DNA of 64,000 nt from Oscillospiraceae bacterium Marseille-Q3528 (GCA_018223385.1 JAGTTR010000006.1:62001-126000), one strand, 5' to 3'. Shown: positions 34,718-43,544, counted from the first letter of the stretch. Translations and numbers: made by a program. Notes: a model not told the origin generated them from the letters alone.

Positions 34718-34955
34718 TGCAGCCACCGGATACTTCGCCCACAGTTCTGCCTCTTCGGCAGCTTCCGTTATTATCGCTCTTTCCAGCGCTGGAGCCGACA
34801 GATCTTCCGGATTGCCGTCACCGGATATTCCGTCTGTAGCTCTTCCTCTTTGAAAACTTCCGTTATTTCCATTCCTTCCAACGCTGGAGCCGACGCATCT
34901 TCCGGATCGCCGTCACCGGATGTTCCGTCTGCAGCTCCGCCTGCTCGGAAATCTT
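34718..34955. repeat. Tandem duplication, period 95 bases, at the 3' end of tadE
   Basis: TTCCGTTAT and the sequence after it recur at 34763 and 34858 with about 80% identity; the word CACCGGATA...TTCCGT and its flank occur three times. The unit encodes the C-terminal ELQTEHPVTAIRK...LQRWKE segment of TadE. Since 95 is not a multiple of 3, each copy is in a different frame. The TadE gene ends inside the second unit. Confidence 0.75.
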
Positions 34956-35411
34956 CCATGGTTCTGTGTTTATTCCTGGCAGAAAGCGAAGCGGAAAACG
35001 CATTTCTGCAGTCATAGACGCTTTCAGCCGATTCCCCTGTACTTTCTGTCGTCCCTGCACCTGATCCGCCAGAAATAAATGACTGGACTGTTCCGATAAC
35101 ACCCGCTGCATCGCTGCCGCTTCATCCTTTCCTTCCCACTTTGCCTTCATTCCTGCATAAACAGCTTTCTGACAAACAGCCTGACAGACGATCTGATTAT
35201 GCCAGAACGCTCCCAGATACCAGATCAATACAATTACCAGAAATATCATGGGACAGACCACCGCCGCCTCCACGGTATAACTGCCGCACAGGATTATTTT
35301 GTTTCCCCACAGTTGTCGTTCATCCTGTTTTTTTATCTCTCTGTCTCCCGGTGTATCACAGATGATCCTTTCCACACTGCCACTGCAATCTTTTCGCCCA
35401 TCGTTTTCCAT
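34863..35411 (-). CDS. TadE-like pseudopilin
   Basis: A 182-residue protein with a long N-terminal tail, then CGSYTVEAAVVCPMIFLVIVLIWYLGAFW, the TadE hydrophobic segment. Prepilin cleavage after Gly with Glu at +5 is predicted. The soluble part follows. The C-terminus (QTEHPVTAIRK to the stop) lies in the tandemly duplicated DNA, so the present end may be recent. GAGG precedes the ATG by 4 bases. It is one of two TadE-type genes in the operon. Confidence 0.82.
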   Translation of the reverse strand: MENDGRKDCSGSVERIICDTPGDREIKKQDERQLWGNKIILCGSYTVEAAVVCPMIFLVIVLIWYLGAFWHNQIVCQAVCQKAVYAGMKAKWEGKDEAAAMQRVLSEQSSHLFLADQVQGRQKVQGNRLKASMTAEMRFPLRFLPGINTEPWKISEQAELQTEHPVTAIRKMRRLQRWKEWK

Positions 35412-35445
35412 GTTTCCTCACTCCCCCATTTTTATCACGTCTTTT

Positions 35446-35859
35446 TTACTGAAAGAGCAGCATACCCATATATGCCAGAAGTAAAAATGGTGCGAACGGA
35501 ATCCTGCTTTGCTTTCCAGCTTTATGAAAAACCAGCAGCAGGCCTGACCAGATACCGGCGACCGTCCAGGCAGCCAACAGCAAAAGTGCGTTCCAGCGCC
35601 CACCAAGGAAACTCCCCGTCACAAGCAAAAGCAGGGCATCCCCACTTCCTATGGCTTCCCGGGTAAGCAAACTCAAACCAAACAGTCCGGCACCAACCGC
35701 CATTCCGGCCACAGCAGCCCCCAACGCCTGATCAGCTGCCACCCTCCACAGCAGCCCTGCCAGGCAAAATAACAGATTTTCTTTCAATGGAATATGCCTG
35801 CTGCGAAGATCCGCTCTGCTGTTCCATGCCAGAATCAACAGAAGACAGGCCTGCCGCAT
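35446..35859 (-). CDS. Prepilin peptidase, TadV/CpaA type
   Basis: A 137-residue A24 aspartic peptidase without the N-terminal methylase part, the short form usual for Tad systems. The first catalytic Asp is in NSRADLRSRHIP and the second in the GxGD-type motif IGSGDALLL. There are four or five hydrophobic segments. It should cleave the Flp pilin and the TadE-like proteins encoded beside it. The start at 35859 has GGAGG 7 bases upstream; the open frame continues to 35967 but would overlap the preceding gene. Confidence 0.85.
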   Translation of the reverse strand: MRQACLLLILAWNSRADLRSRHIPLKENLLFCLAGLLWRVAADQALGAAVAGMAVGAGLFGLSLLTREAIGSGDALLLLVTGSFLGGRWNALLLLAAWTVAGIWSGLLLVFHKAGKQSRIPFAPFLLLAYMGMLLFQ

Positions 35860-35876
35860 GAAATGCCTCCTTTCTT

Positions 35877-36863
35877 TTACCCATCGTGCCCGGCACACTT
35901 GGAACAAAATGCACCTTCTGCCTCTTCTTTCGGAACGGTATAAATCATCCGCTTCAGCGCACTGCATCCCAGATTGATATGATACCGGTTCCCCGTCCTG
36001 GTAATGAACACATTGCCGCCGCTATTTTGTGCCGCCCCGCACAGCTCACATCCCCGATAGAGTTCTCCATCTGTATTTCTTCTGGCACCCAGTTCCTTTT
36101 CCGGGCACACACTGACTGAGGGCTGCAGATAGGTACAGTTCGGATCCGTATGGTATACTGTTCCATGTTCGGTCTTGTATACCACATCCCCCGATAATCT
36201 TCCTTCCCCTGACACGCCGCCTCCGCCAATCCATGCCCGGGCTGTCCCCGCAGCACAGCCTTGTATCAGATGTCCCCGTGTCAGAGAAAACCATGGCCTT
36301 ACCCGAAACCGGGTCTGCAGGGCGATCAGTGCCTGTTCTGCGGACAGATCCGCCTGCCCGCTTTGCTGTCTGGTCACCGGCATCCCCACCCCAGCCAAAA
36401 CAATCCCTTTTTGTTTCTGATACACCGGTGGGCAGTCCAGAAGCAGTTTTCCCTGGGCATAAACCGTTCCGACAGCAGCTGCAGCCCCCGGCTGATCTGT
36501 GCCCCCGGTTTCTGCCCCATACTGTAAAACAGCCATTTCCCTGGAAGACTGCATCAGAGACAGCTCTGCCCTGGACTGGACATGCAAAGTCTGAAAAAAT
36601 ACCGACAGCGACAGAAAAAACAGCAGAAACAGCGGAAGCACCGCCGCTGTCTCCACCGTGATACTTCCTTTTCCGGAAAAGGCGGTGAACAAAGACATCT
36701 TCCCCAGAGAATGCAAATGATCCTTACATTTAGATAGGAACCCGGCTCCCGGATTTGAAGCCAGACAGAGATATTTTGATAGAAGAGAGTCATGTTTTTT
36801 TATTTTCTTACACGTCCGTATATATAAGACAGGTGGTGCATTATTTTTCCCTGGAGAAGACAT
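35877..36863 (-). CDS. TadE-like protein with two C-terminal zinc-ribbon-like repeats
   Basis: A 328-residue protein. A positively charged N-terminal tail (1-65) leads to GKGSITVETAAVLPLFLLFFLSLSVFF, a TadE-type segment with Gly|x4-Glu for prepilin cleavage. The middle is unremarkable. The last 100 residues hold two copies of one pattern: VYKTEHGTVYHTDPNCTYL ending in CELC, and VFITRTGNRYHINLGCSAL ending in CSKC. Each gives one His and three Cys, as in a zinc ribbon. The module would lie outside the cell. The ATG at 36863 has AAAGGCGG 9 bases upstream. An internal ATG at 36698 is a less supported alternative. Confidence 0.8.
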   Translation of the reverse strand: MSSPGKNNAPPVLYIRTCKKIKKHDSLLSKYLCLASNPGAGFLSKCKDHLHSLGKMSLFTAFSGKGSITVETAAVLPLFLLFFLSLSVFFQTLHVQSRAELSLMQSSREMAVLQYGAETGGTDQPGAAAAVGTVYAQGKLLLDCPPVYQKQKGIVLAGVGMPVTRQQSGQADLSAEQALIALQTRFRVRPWFSLTRGHLIQGCAAGTARAWIGGGGVSGEGRLSGDVVYKTEHGTVYHTDPNCTYLQPSVSVCPEKELGARRNTDGELYRGCELCGAAQNSGGNVFITRTGNRYHINLGCSALKRMIYTVPKEEAEGAFCSKCAGHDG

Positions 36864-36884
36864 CTTTCTTCACCGCCTTTCTGT

Positions 36885-38495
36885 TTAAAAATCCATGTAA
36901 CCATAAGTTTCTTCTGTCCCATACGTTCCACCGCTCCATCGGGAGGGCAGAAACAATGGAGAGAGCGTAAATTCCGCTCTGGCCCGCACGGCAAACACGC
37001 CTGTATCCAGGCAGAAGTCCGGCCTGTTTTTCCCGATGCGTATGGTCTGTTCTGCCATATCCATGCAGCGCAGCGTCCGTTCTTCCAGCGGAGTAAGCGC
37101 CAGAAGCAGCCGCACATAGCCCACATAGTCCATTCCCGCCTGCTGAGAGGCGCCATCCTCCACAGAGAAAGAAAATAGCCGTTCTACCGTGCACTGAAAG
37201 GTCTCATCTGTTTTCACAAATACCACCTTTTCTCCCTTGCATAAAAGCCGGACATCCATCAGACTTTCCTCATAAGCCCACAAAAGAACGATTGCTGTCT
37301 TCATAAGCTCTGTCAGCATGGGGATTGCCAGTACCCCGCAGATCACGGCTGCCAGTGCCTCCGCTTCCGCCTGTCGCTGACCGGAGGACAACAGATAGGT
37401 AAAATTCATACCAAATCGCAGGAGCAGCAGCCGTTCCAGCACACTTTTCAGATTCTCCCGGTCCTCATTTTTGCCTGCCAGCACATACTCGCACTGGTAG
37501 GCAAACGCCCCCGGCACCCGTTCTCCCTGTGTCAGACAGGACAGCCGATCCAGAACATATTCATTAAACAGAAGCGCCTCCCCCGTTACCTTCGGAATCT
37601 CCGGAGACAAACTGCCAAAGCCCTGTGCCCGCGTCCGCTGGCTCATCAGCGTACCCGGTTCTACTGCAGCCGAAGAAAGTGCTTCTTCCCCGGCCACTAA
37701 CCCCAAAACGCCCATTTTCATATACTGCTTCAGTGTGTGGATCGGATTTTCAAACTCCATAGCCGAAAGATCCGGTTCCGGGGCTGCTCCGCCGGGGTTT
37801 TCCTTTGCTGCAGCCTCTGCCTTCTCGATTGCCGCTGCTTTGGCCGCTTCCCGCATTTCTTCGATTCCGTCTGAAACCGAATCCGCCTGCGTAAGAAGAG
37901 ACTGTCCGGTTTGCAGAAAATCCCTTCCCTGATCAGAAAGCACCTCATCTGCCAGTTTTTCCATAAGTGCCTCCCTGGCATACAGCACCGCCTGATACCG
38001 AAACGCTGCTCCACCCGCATCCGATGCCAGAACCACCGCTTCCGGTGTCACTGTTCCAACATGAACGCCTGTATAGCTGCCGGATTGTTCTTCGCCGATA
38101 CCAGCCGACGCATACTGTCTGATCTTGCTGCCCAGTGCTTCCGTGTAGAGTGTCCCCTTGCTTCCACCTGACAGAAAGAATACCTCATACTGTTCCAGCA
38201 GATCTCTGTCATATTCCGAAAAGAGACTGAACATCCCCTGATCCAGCGCAGCAACACACTGCACTCTGGCCGTCTGTACCCTTGCGCTCTCCAGCAGGCC
38301 CAGCAGCAGCGTCAGCACCAGAAGCAATAGAAGGCTTAAAAATACCGTAACGCTTCCCTCTGCAGCATCCTCGCATTTTGATGGTTCTGCCGTCGGCTTC
38401 CAGCGTTCTGTCTGTTGATTCCGATCCGCATCTACTCTGACCATTACAGGCTGTATCATCTGCCAGCTCCCCGATTTCACATACCCTATGCGCAT
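36885..38495 (-). CDS. DUF5702-like Tad locus membrane protein
   Basis: A 536-residue protein. After a charged start there is one membrane span (GSVTVFLSLLLLLVLTLLLGLLESAR, about 48-72), then a long extracytoplasmic domain (VQCVAALDQGMFSLFSEYDRDLLEQYEVFFL, then Ala/Glu-rich helices). A hydrophobic helix near residue 390 (ALAAVICGVLAIPMLTELMKTAIVLLWAYEE) follows. The layout matches DUF5702 proteins of Firmicutes Tad loci. It lacks Glu at +5 after the Gly, so prepilin processing is unlikely. Its ATG overlaps the Flp stop codon as TGATG, indicating coupled translation. Confidence 0.78.
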   Translation of the reverse strand: MRIGYVKSGSWQMIQPVMVRVDADRNQQTERWKPTAEPSKCEDAAEGSVTVFLSLLLLLVLTLLLGLLESARVQTARVQCVAALDQGMFSLFSEYDRDLLEQYEVFFLSGGSKGTLYTEALGSKIRQYASAGIGEEQSGSYTGVHVGTVTPEAVVLASDAGGAAFRYQAVLYAREALMEKLADEVLSDQGRDFLQTGQSLLTQADSVSDGIEEMREAAKAAAIEKAEAAAKENPGGAAPEPDLSAMEFENPIHTLKQYMKMGVLGLVAGEEALSSAAVEPGTLMSQRTRAQGFGSLSPEIPKVTGEALLFNEYVLDRLSCLTQGERVPGAFAYQCEYVLAGKNEDRENLKSVLERLLLLRFGMNFTYLLSSGQRQAEAEALAAVICGVLAIPMLTELMKTAIVLLWAYEESLMDVRLLCKGEKVVFVKTDETFQCTVERLFSFSVEDGASQQAGMDYVGYVRLLLALTPLEERTLRCMDMAEQTIRIGKNRPDFCLDTGVFAVRARAEFTLSPLFLPSRWSGGTYGTEETYGYMDF

Positions 38496-38665
38496 CAGAT
38501 CGTTCCGCTTCTGGTTGTAATGGTCTTGAAAATACTGTTTACCAGGTTGGTCAGCTGTTCCTTGAAAATGATAACCAACCCAATAAGTACCACCAGGATC
38601 AGGATCATCTCCACCACACCAATTCCTCTGTCTTCCTTTAAAATCTGCATGACTGATCTGAGCAT
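38495..38665 (-). CDS. flp: Flp-type IVb pilin
   Basis: A 56-residue prepilin. The 14-residue leader MLRSVMQILKEDRG ends with Gly. The mature part begins IGVVEMILILVVLIGLVIIF with Glu at +5, then FKEQLTNLVNSIFKTI. This is the form of Flp1-type pilins in Firmicutes Tad systems. The ATG follows AAGGGGG by 5 bases. It is the expected major pilin, placed between tadC and the DUF5702 gene, and its stop overlaps the next start by one base. Confidence 0.88.
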   Translation of the reverse strand: MLRSVMQILKEDRGIGVVEMILILVVLIGLVIIFKEQLTNLVNSIFKTITTRSGTI

Positions 38666-38683
38666 AAAAATCCCCCTTACATC

Positions 38684-40087
38684 TTATAGTTGAAAAGCTG
38701 CGAAAGCCGGGTAAAGAATGATCACAATGGTCACCACCAGCATAAGAACCATTGGCAGAAGCATCCGTGTGCCCGCTTCTTCCCCTGTCTTTCTCGCTCT
38801 TCTTTTCTGTTCCTCAAACGCTTCCCGCGACTCCTGCCCCAGGCTTTCCAGCAGCTTATGATTTCCTTTTCTGCTGTTTTGCGCCAGCAGACCGCCCAGC
38901 CGCATATAGGGTAAAAGTCCACACCGCTTCCCATACTGTTCGCAGGCTCTCCCCTCTGAAATACCGTTCACCATCTCGTAGTAAGACAGCGTCAGTTCCT
39001 CGTAAGCATAACGGTAAATTCCTTCCTGTTCTTTTCTTCTGCGGTAATCCATGGCGATCCGTCCAAAAGCAGTCTGCACCGTCAGTCCGGCCCGCATAAG
39101 AACCGTCAGCTTACTGACCAGTCCCGGATAATCCGCCAGCAGCTGCGCCCGCCGTTTCTCTGTCTCCCCGGTGAGCCGTTCATCCCGGCAGATATACAGC
39201 AGGATCCCCGCCAGAAACAGCAGCAGCGACAGAAACCAGAATTCTTTTCCGGTTCTTTTCCGAAAGATAACTGTTTCTCCGTCTATCTGTTCCGGCAGGG
39301 AAAAGCCTTCTTCCTGCAGAGATTCCTGATCAGCTTTTTCCAGTGCATGATCCGTTTTCCGCCGAAAAGCTTCCCCGTCTGTCTTACGGAGCGGATATAC
39401 CATCACTTCTCTCGTATAGACGGCTTCCTCCTGCTGACAGGCAATCACAGCCCGTACCTGTACCAGTTCCCCTGCTTCTTCCGCAAAGCTGTCCGCAATC
39501 TGTCCGGCACTGTTCAGCACGTCCGGCTGATCCGTCATCCACTGTACCACCACACCTTCCAGCGGTTCTGTTTCAAACACCAGCGGCAGATCCACCCGAT
39601 GAGGGCTGCTGTTTTCTCCCAGAAACGCCTTGTCCAGCAAATCCATGGCCTCTTTCAGGCGTTCTTTTGCCTCCGCCGCAGTATATACTCGCTCGGAAAG
39701 CTGTAAAGATACCGTTTCCTTTGTGCCATCCTGCCGTACTGCCTCCAATGTTTCCTGCCGGTCTCCCTGATGATAGGATGGACGCTCCACAAAGCTTACT
39801 TCCAGCTGCTGCCGCTGATACAAGCCCCAGACAACGCCGCAGACTGCCAGCAGCAGACAGACCAGACAGCAGATCAGGAATTCCCGGATCTTTTTGCAAT
39901 GGTACTGCTCCAACAGCTGTTCTTTCTTTTTACCCGGATGAAGCAGCATCAGCTGTTCTCCCAGCAGTCCTCTGTCTTTGAAAAATGTCTGGTAGAACCG
40001 ACTCCTGTAAATCCATTCCACCAGTCTGTCAAACTTCAATCTGCAACACCCGACCTCCCAGGTAAACTGCCGCTGCATAAATAACAA
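38684..40087 (-). CDS. tadC: TadC-like platform protein (type II secretion F domain)
   Basis: A protein of about 460 residues. One span near residues 70-92 is followed by a large soluble insert (about 93-280), a second span (FLSLLLFLAGILLYICRD) and a C-terminal T2SSF domain (AQLLADYPGLVSKLTVLMRAGLTVQTAFGRI, with ILYPAFAAFQL at the end). Such proteins form the inner membrane platform with TadB and dock on the TadA ATPase. The soluble insert is larger than in typical TadC. The frame opens at 40087 and overlaps tadB by 59 bases without a ribosome binding site there; the true start may be a TTG near 40036. Confidence 0.82.
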   Translation of the reverse strand: MLFMQRQFTWEVGCCRLKFDRLVEWIYRSRFYQTFFKDRGLLGEQLMLLHPGKKKEQLLEQYHCKKIREFLICCLVCLLLAVCGVVWGLYQRQQLEVSFVERPSYHQGDRQETLEAVRQDGTKETVSLQLSERVYTAAEAKERLKEAMDLLDKAFLGENSSPHRVDLPLVFETEPLEGVVVQWMTDQPDVLNSAGQIADSFAEEAGELVQVRAVIACQQEEAVYTREVMVYPLRKTDGEAFRRKTDHALEKADQESLQEEGFSLPEQIDGETVIFRKRTGKEFWFLSLLLFLAGILLYICRDERLTGETEKRRAQLLADYPGLVSKLTVLMRAGLTVQTAFGRIAMDYRRRKEQEGIYRYAYEELTLSYYEMVNGISEGRACEQYGKRCGLLPYMRLGGLLAQNSRKGNHKLLESLGQESREAFEEQKRRARKTGEEAGTRMLLPMVLMLVVTIVIILYPAFAAFQL

Positions 40088-40829
40088 GACACAATGTCAT
40101 CATGCATATCCCGGCACCACAATGATAAAGTGCGTCCAGATATCCCGGTGAACCTGTCCGGATATACAGAATAATGCCAAAGGGAATCATACACATGATC
40201 CGCTGCTCATATCTTCTGCCCGCCGTCAGCACTTCGATCTCTCTCTGCACCGTTTCCCGCGCCTCCATAATGTCCGCCGTCTGTTCCATAATCTGTACCA
40301 GATTGCCCCCAGTACGCTTGGCCGCATGAAAAATATCCGCAAAACAGACCGCATCCTCCAGCCCGCTCCGGTCTGCCAGTTCTGATAAGAGTTGTTCCGG
40401 CGTCCGATTCATGGACAATTCCCGCGTCATCAACTCCAGTTCCTCCATCATGGCAGTATCCTTTCCATGAATAGAGCGAAGATCTTTGAGTGCTTCCAGA
40501 ACAGCCCGCTCTGCGCTGTCTCCTGCCCGGATGGAAGCCGCCATGGCCTGCATCCCTTCCTGAAATTCCGACGCATACCGCATCCGCCGTTTTCGCAGAA
40601 GCGCTTCCCTTCGAAACCTTCTGTAAAAAGGGAAACACACCGCCAGTGGGAGCAATGCCCACCAGGAATCGTAAAACAGCCATGCTCCCACGCCACTCAG
40701 GACTGCCCATTCCGCCACCAGCTGCCACTTCTCCTTTGTGGAAAGCGCGGTCTGAAATCCTCTGGGTCGGACGGTCGGTGCCCTCGCATGCCTGCCCTGT
40801 TTTCGAAACAATCTGTCTGTTAGCCACAT
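40029..40829 (-). CDS. tadB: TadB-like platform protein (type II secretion F domain)
   Basis: A 266-residue membrane protein. The T2SSF domain includes EFQEGMQAMAASIRAGDSAERAVLEALKDL and FADIFHAAKRTGGNLVQIMEQTADIM. Hydrophobic spans lie at about 42-72 and in the last 60 residues. It pairs with TadC in the platform. GGGGGA lies 6 bases before the ATG. Its end overlaps the start of tadC. Confidence 0.85.
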   Translation of the reverse strand: MWLTDRLFRKQGRHARAPTVRPRGFQTALSTKEKWQLVAEWAVLSGVGAWLFYDSWWALLPLAVCFPFYRRFRREALLRKRRMRYASEFQEGMQAMAASIRAGDSAERAVLEALKDLRSIHGKDTAMMEELELMTRELSMNRTPEQLLSELADRSGLEDAVCFADIFHAAKRTGGNLVQIMEQTADIMEARETVQREIEVLTAGRRYEQRIMCMIPFGIILYIRTGSPGYLDALYHCGAGICMMTLCLVIYAAAVYLGGRVLQIEV

Positions 40830-40885
40830 ATTCCATCCCCCTGCATCTCCAACATTTTATCTGCCACCTGCACAACTCCATGCTT

Positions 40886-40902
40886 TCCTGTGATTCACAG
40901 GA
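40886..40902. promoter_or_regulatory. Palindrome in the tadA-tadB gap
   Basis: TCCTGTGA and TCACAGGA flank a single T. It lies in a 164-base gap between tadA and tadB, which is unusually long for this operon. It could be a protein-binding site or part of a transcript hairpin; neither is shown. Confidence 0.35.
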
Positions 40903-40993
40903 CACGATCTTACCTTTCATATAACGAAAGTCGCTGCCTCCGATTTTCCAGCTTGTCTCTTCTCCCAAAAACCTTATTTCCTTATTTTCAGGA

Positions 40994-42262
40994 TCACGCC
41001 GGATTCTGTTCTTCCGCAGCTTTCATTTCTTCCTCCCACTTGGGATCCGTCCCGAGGGAGATTCCCGCTGCCAGCAGCTTCTCCCGGTGAAACAGTTCCT
41101 TTTTCTTCTGTAGCCTTCCCAGTACCCGTCCGTCTTCTGCTTCGCCCTGCTCTTCGAACGCAAACAGCGGCTGGATCTGGATCTCCCCCTGCACACCAAG
41201 CATTTCCGAGATTTCCAGCACCCGGCGGCTGCCATCCCGCAGACGCCCCAGATGCACAAGAATGTCAATGCCTGACGCAATCTGCCTGCGGATCGCCTCC
41301 ATAGGAATATCCATTCCCATCAGTACCATCGTCTCCAGTCGGCTCAGCATATCTCTTGTGCTGTTGGCATGTCCCGTACTTAAGGAACCGTCATGGCCGG
41401 TATTCATACTCTGCAAAAGATCGATCGCTTCTTCTCCCCGCACTTCCCCGATGATGATCCGGTTGGGCCGCATCCGCAGGGCTGCCCGTACCAGCGTCCG
41501 GATGGTGATCTCGTTTTCTCCCTCCAGATTCTTTCCTCTGGCTTCCAGCCGCACCAGATTGGGCAATCCCCGGATCTGCAGCTCCGCATTATCCTCGATC
41601 ACCACCACTCGCTCCTGGACGGGAATATACCCGGCCAGCACATTCAGGAACGTTGTCTTGCCGCTTCCTGTCCCTCCGCTGACGAACAGATTGTACCCTG
41701 CTTTCACCAGGCAGATGAGGAAATCTGCCGCCTCTCCTGTAATGGATTTCCAGGCAAGCAGATCCTGCATGCGGATGGGATTCTGTGGGAATCGCCGGAT
41801 CGTGATCACCGGCCCGTCCACAGAAGCAGGCGGAATGATCATATGTACTCGGGAACCGTCTTCCAGTCTGGCATCGGTCATCGGCTGTCTCGTATTGACG
41901 ATCCGATTACATCGTCCGGCAATACGCTGTACAAGATTCTCCACCACCTCTGTCGATGAGAATTCTTTCTCCCATTTGCGGATCCTGCCGTCCTCTTCCA
42001 CAAAGACAACAGTTCCATTTACCATAATTTCGGTAATCTTCTCATCGTCCAGAAGTTCCTGCAAAATATCCAGCCGTCGGATAGAGTTGAACACCGTTCG
42101 AGCCACATCTGCCTTCTCCCGCAGCGGCACATAAGCAAGCCTGCCTTCCCCGGCGGCCAGATGATTGATCACGCCCGCGGTTTCTTCATCAGCAGCATCA
42201 TCTGCCATACGAAGTTCCCCGATGGCCCGCTCCCGCAGCCGCTCTACCTGCTCCGCATTCAC
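40994..42262 (-). CDS. tadA: TadA/CpaF secretion ATPase
   Basis: A 422-residue hexameric ATPase of the VirB11 group that powers pilus assembly. The N-terminal domain (IRRLDILQELLDDEKITEIMVNG) is followed by the core: Walker A GGTGSGKT (196-203), the Asp box VVVIEDNAEL, Walker B RIIIGEVRGEEA and the His box NTGHDGSLSTGHAN. All catalytic motifs are intact. It lies 31 bases after tadZ. The C-terminus has a charged tail (about 375-422). Confidence 0.94.
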   Translation of the reverse strand: MNAEQVERLRERAIGELRMADDAADEETAGVINHLAAGEGRLAYVPLREKADVARTVFNSIRRLDILQELLDDEKITEIMVNGTVVFVEEDGRIRKWEKEFSSTEVVENLVQRIAGRCNRIVNTRQPMTDARLEDGSRVHMIIPPASVDGPVITIRRFPQNPIRMQDLLAWKSITGEAADFLICLVKAGYNLFVSGGTGSGKTTFLNVLAGYIPVQERVVVIEDNAELQIRGLPNLVRLEARGKNLEGENEITIRTLVRAALRMRPNRIIIGEVRGEEAIDLLQSMNTGHDGSLSTGHANSTRDMLSRLETMVLMGMDIPMEAIRRQIASGIDILVHLGRLRDGSRRVLEISEMLGVQGEIQIQPLFAFEEQGEAEDGRVLGRLQKKKELFHREKLLAAGISLGTDPKWEEEMKAAEEQNPA

Positions 42263-42293
42263 AGCTTCTCACCTTCCTTCGATCGTCTTTTCG

Positions 42294-43325
42294 TCAGACA
42301 CCCCCTGCTGATGTTGCCCTGTCTCCCAGCAGCCGCTCTACATACCGGTAAAGTGCCGTATCCTCACAGTCCTCCTGCAGGATGCGCTGCAGATCCTCCG
42401 GGGGCGGTGTCACCTGAAATAGCCGGTGCTCCCCTGTATGAAAACCGAGGCTTTCGCATACCCACAGAAACTGTTCCAGCTTGGCCGCGGATACCGGGTC
42501 GTCCTTCACCGGTACGTAAATCCTGTCGCACTGATCCAGAATGGAGAACAGGCCTTCCAGGCAGTCCCCCAGATCCAGGATGACCCAGTCATAGCCATCT
42601 TCCTCCCGGATGCTTTCCAGCAGCCGCTCCCAGTGTTCCCATTCCATCACTTTGAGATCCGTATGGGAGGTGCCCGGCGGAATATAGTCCATCCGCCCCA
42701 GAGGCTGTACCAGCTCCCGCAGCTTTCCAAATACCCCGGGACGCCCCTGCAGAAGATGAAGCAACAATTCCGAGAAATCCCGATCCGGCACGCCAAAAAG
42801 GCCCCGAAATCCAGAGTATTCCTCAAAATTCAGATACAGCACACGGCTGTCTGCGGCCAGCACCTGCCCCAGCATCAGGGCAAACGATGTCCGCCCGCAT
42901 CTTCTCACCGGGGAATACACGCCCAGAAACTGTGCCCGCTGCATTCTGACCTGGGACGTCCGCTCCGGTTCCACTACTGTTCCATAGCAATCCAGCACTT
43001 CCCGCAAGATCCCCTCAGAAGACTGATACTTATACGTGGAGGGGAGATTCTCCCCCTTCGGCTGACTGCCGTCCGACAACAGCATGATCTTCTTCACCTT
43101 CAGCTGCTTCAGTTTCTCCGACAACAGATCCGGCGAAATGAGCAACAGGTCGATGGGGTGCTCTCTGGCATAGGCTTCCAGCGGTTCTGTCGAAGAAAAC
43201 GCCTGCACCTCAAAAGGCAGTCCTCCCTTCGCACTGAAATATTCTGTCAGCTGTCCCGCGTACACTGCTTCTTTGTCACATACCGCACAGATGCCTCGTC
43301 CCCGCGTACTCATTTCTTCTGCCAT
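42294..43325 (-). CDS. tadZ: TadZ/CpaE-like localisation ATPase
   Basis: A 343-residue protein with an atypical receiver-like N-domain (about 10-115, LLISPDLLSEKLKQLKVKKIML) and a MinD/ParA-like C-domain (VYSPVRRCGRTSFALMLGQVLA, YDWVILDLGD). In the P-loop a Cys-Gly-Arg-Thr-Ser stretch replaces Gly-Lys-Thr, so the signature lysine is missing and ATP binding may be weak or lost. TadZ places the pilus machine in the cell. AAAGGGG lies 8 bases before the ATG. It is the first gene of the operon, after a leader of about 210 bases. Confidence 0.85.
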   Translation of the reverse strand: MAEEMSTRGRGICAVCDKEAVYAGQLTEYFSAKGGLPFEVQAFSSTEPLEAYAREHPIDLLLISPDLLSEKLKQLKVKKIMLLSDGSQPKGENLPSTYKYQSSEGILREVLDCYGTVVEPERTSQVRMQRAQFLGVYSPVRRCGRTSFALMLGQVLAADSRVLYLNFEEYSGFRGLFGVPDRDFSELLLHLLQGRPGVFGKLRELVQPLGRMDYIPPGTSHTDLKVMEWEHWERLLESIREEDGYDWVILDLGDCLEGLFSILDQCDRIYVPVKDDPVSAAKLEQFLWVCESLGFHTGEHRLFQVTPPPEDLQRILQEDCEDTALYRYVERLLGDRATSAGGV

Positions 43326-43540
43326 TGATCATACCCCTTTCCATGTTCTCTGCCGATTCCCTGCAGATTTGCATCTACGCAGACAAAACACCTTGCCATT
43401 CTCCGTTCGGCCAAAATTTTCGGCAAGTAAATGTTTCCTATATTTCTGAAAATTTGCAGGAACCTGCAAAGATGGCAGCTTGTCCGCCGCCCAGAACGGA
43501 TCCGTTCTGTGAGAGTTTTTATACAGCGCTTGCTGTATGA
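43326..43540 (-). promoter_or_regulatory. Palindrome-rich leader of the Tad operon
   Basis: The predicted leader contains ATACAGC-gctt-GCTGTAT (43521-43538), right at the expected transcript start. It also has the 18-base palindrome CAGAACGGATCCGTTCTG (43492-43509) and TTTGCAGG-aa-CCTGCAAA (43453-43470). They could be operators or RNA hairpins controlling the operon. No known riboswitch is recognised. Confidence 0.5.
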
Positions 43541-43544
43541 TTGC

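Noticed and set aside
40207-40968. 253-codon frame overlapping tadB
   Set aside because: It is an alternative frame of the TadB gene, whose product is clearly homologous to type II secretion F proteins.
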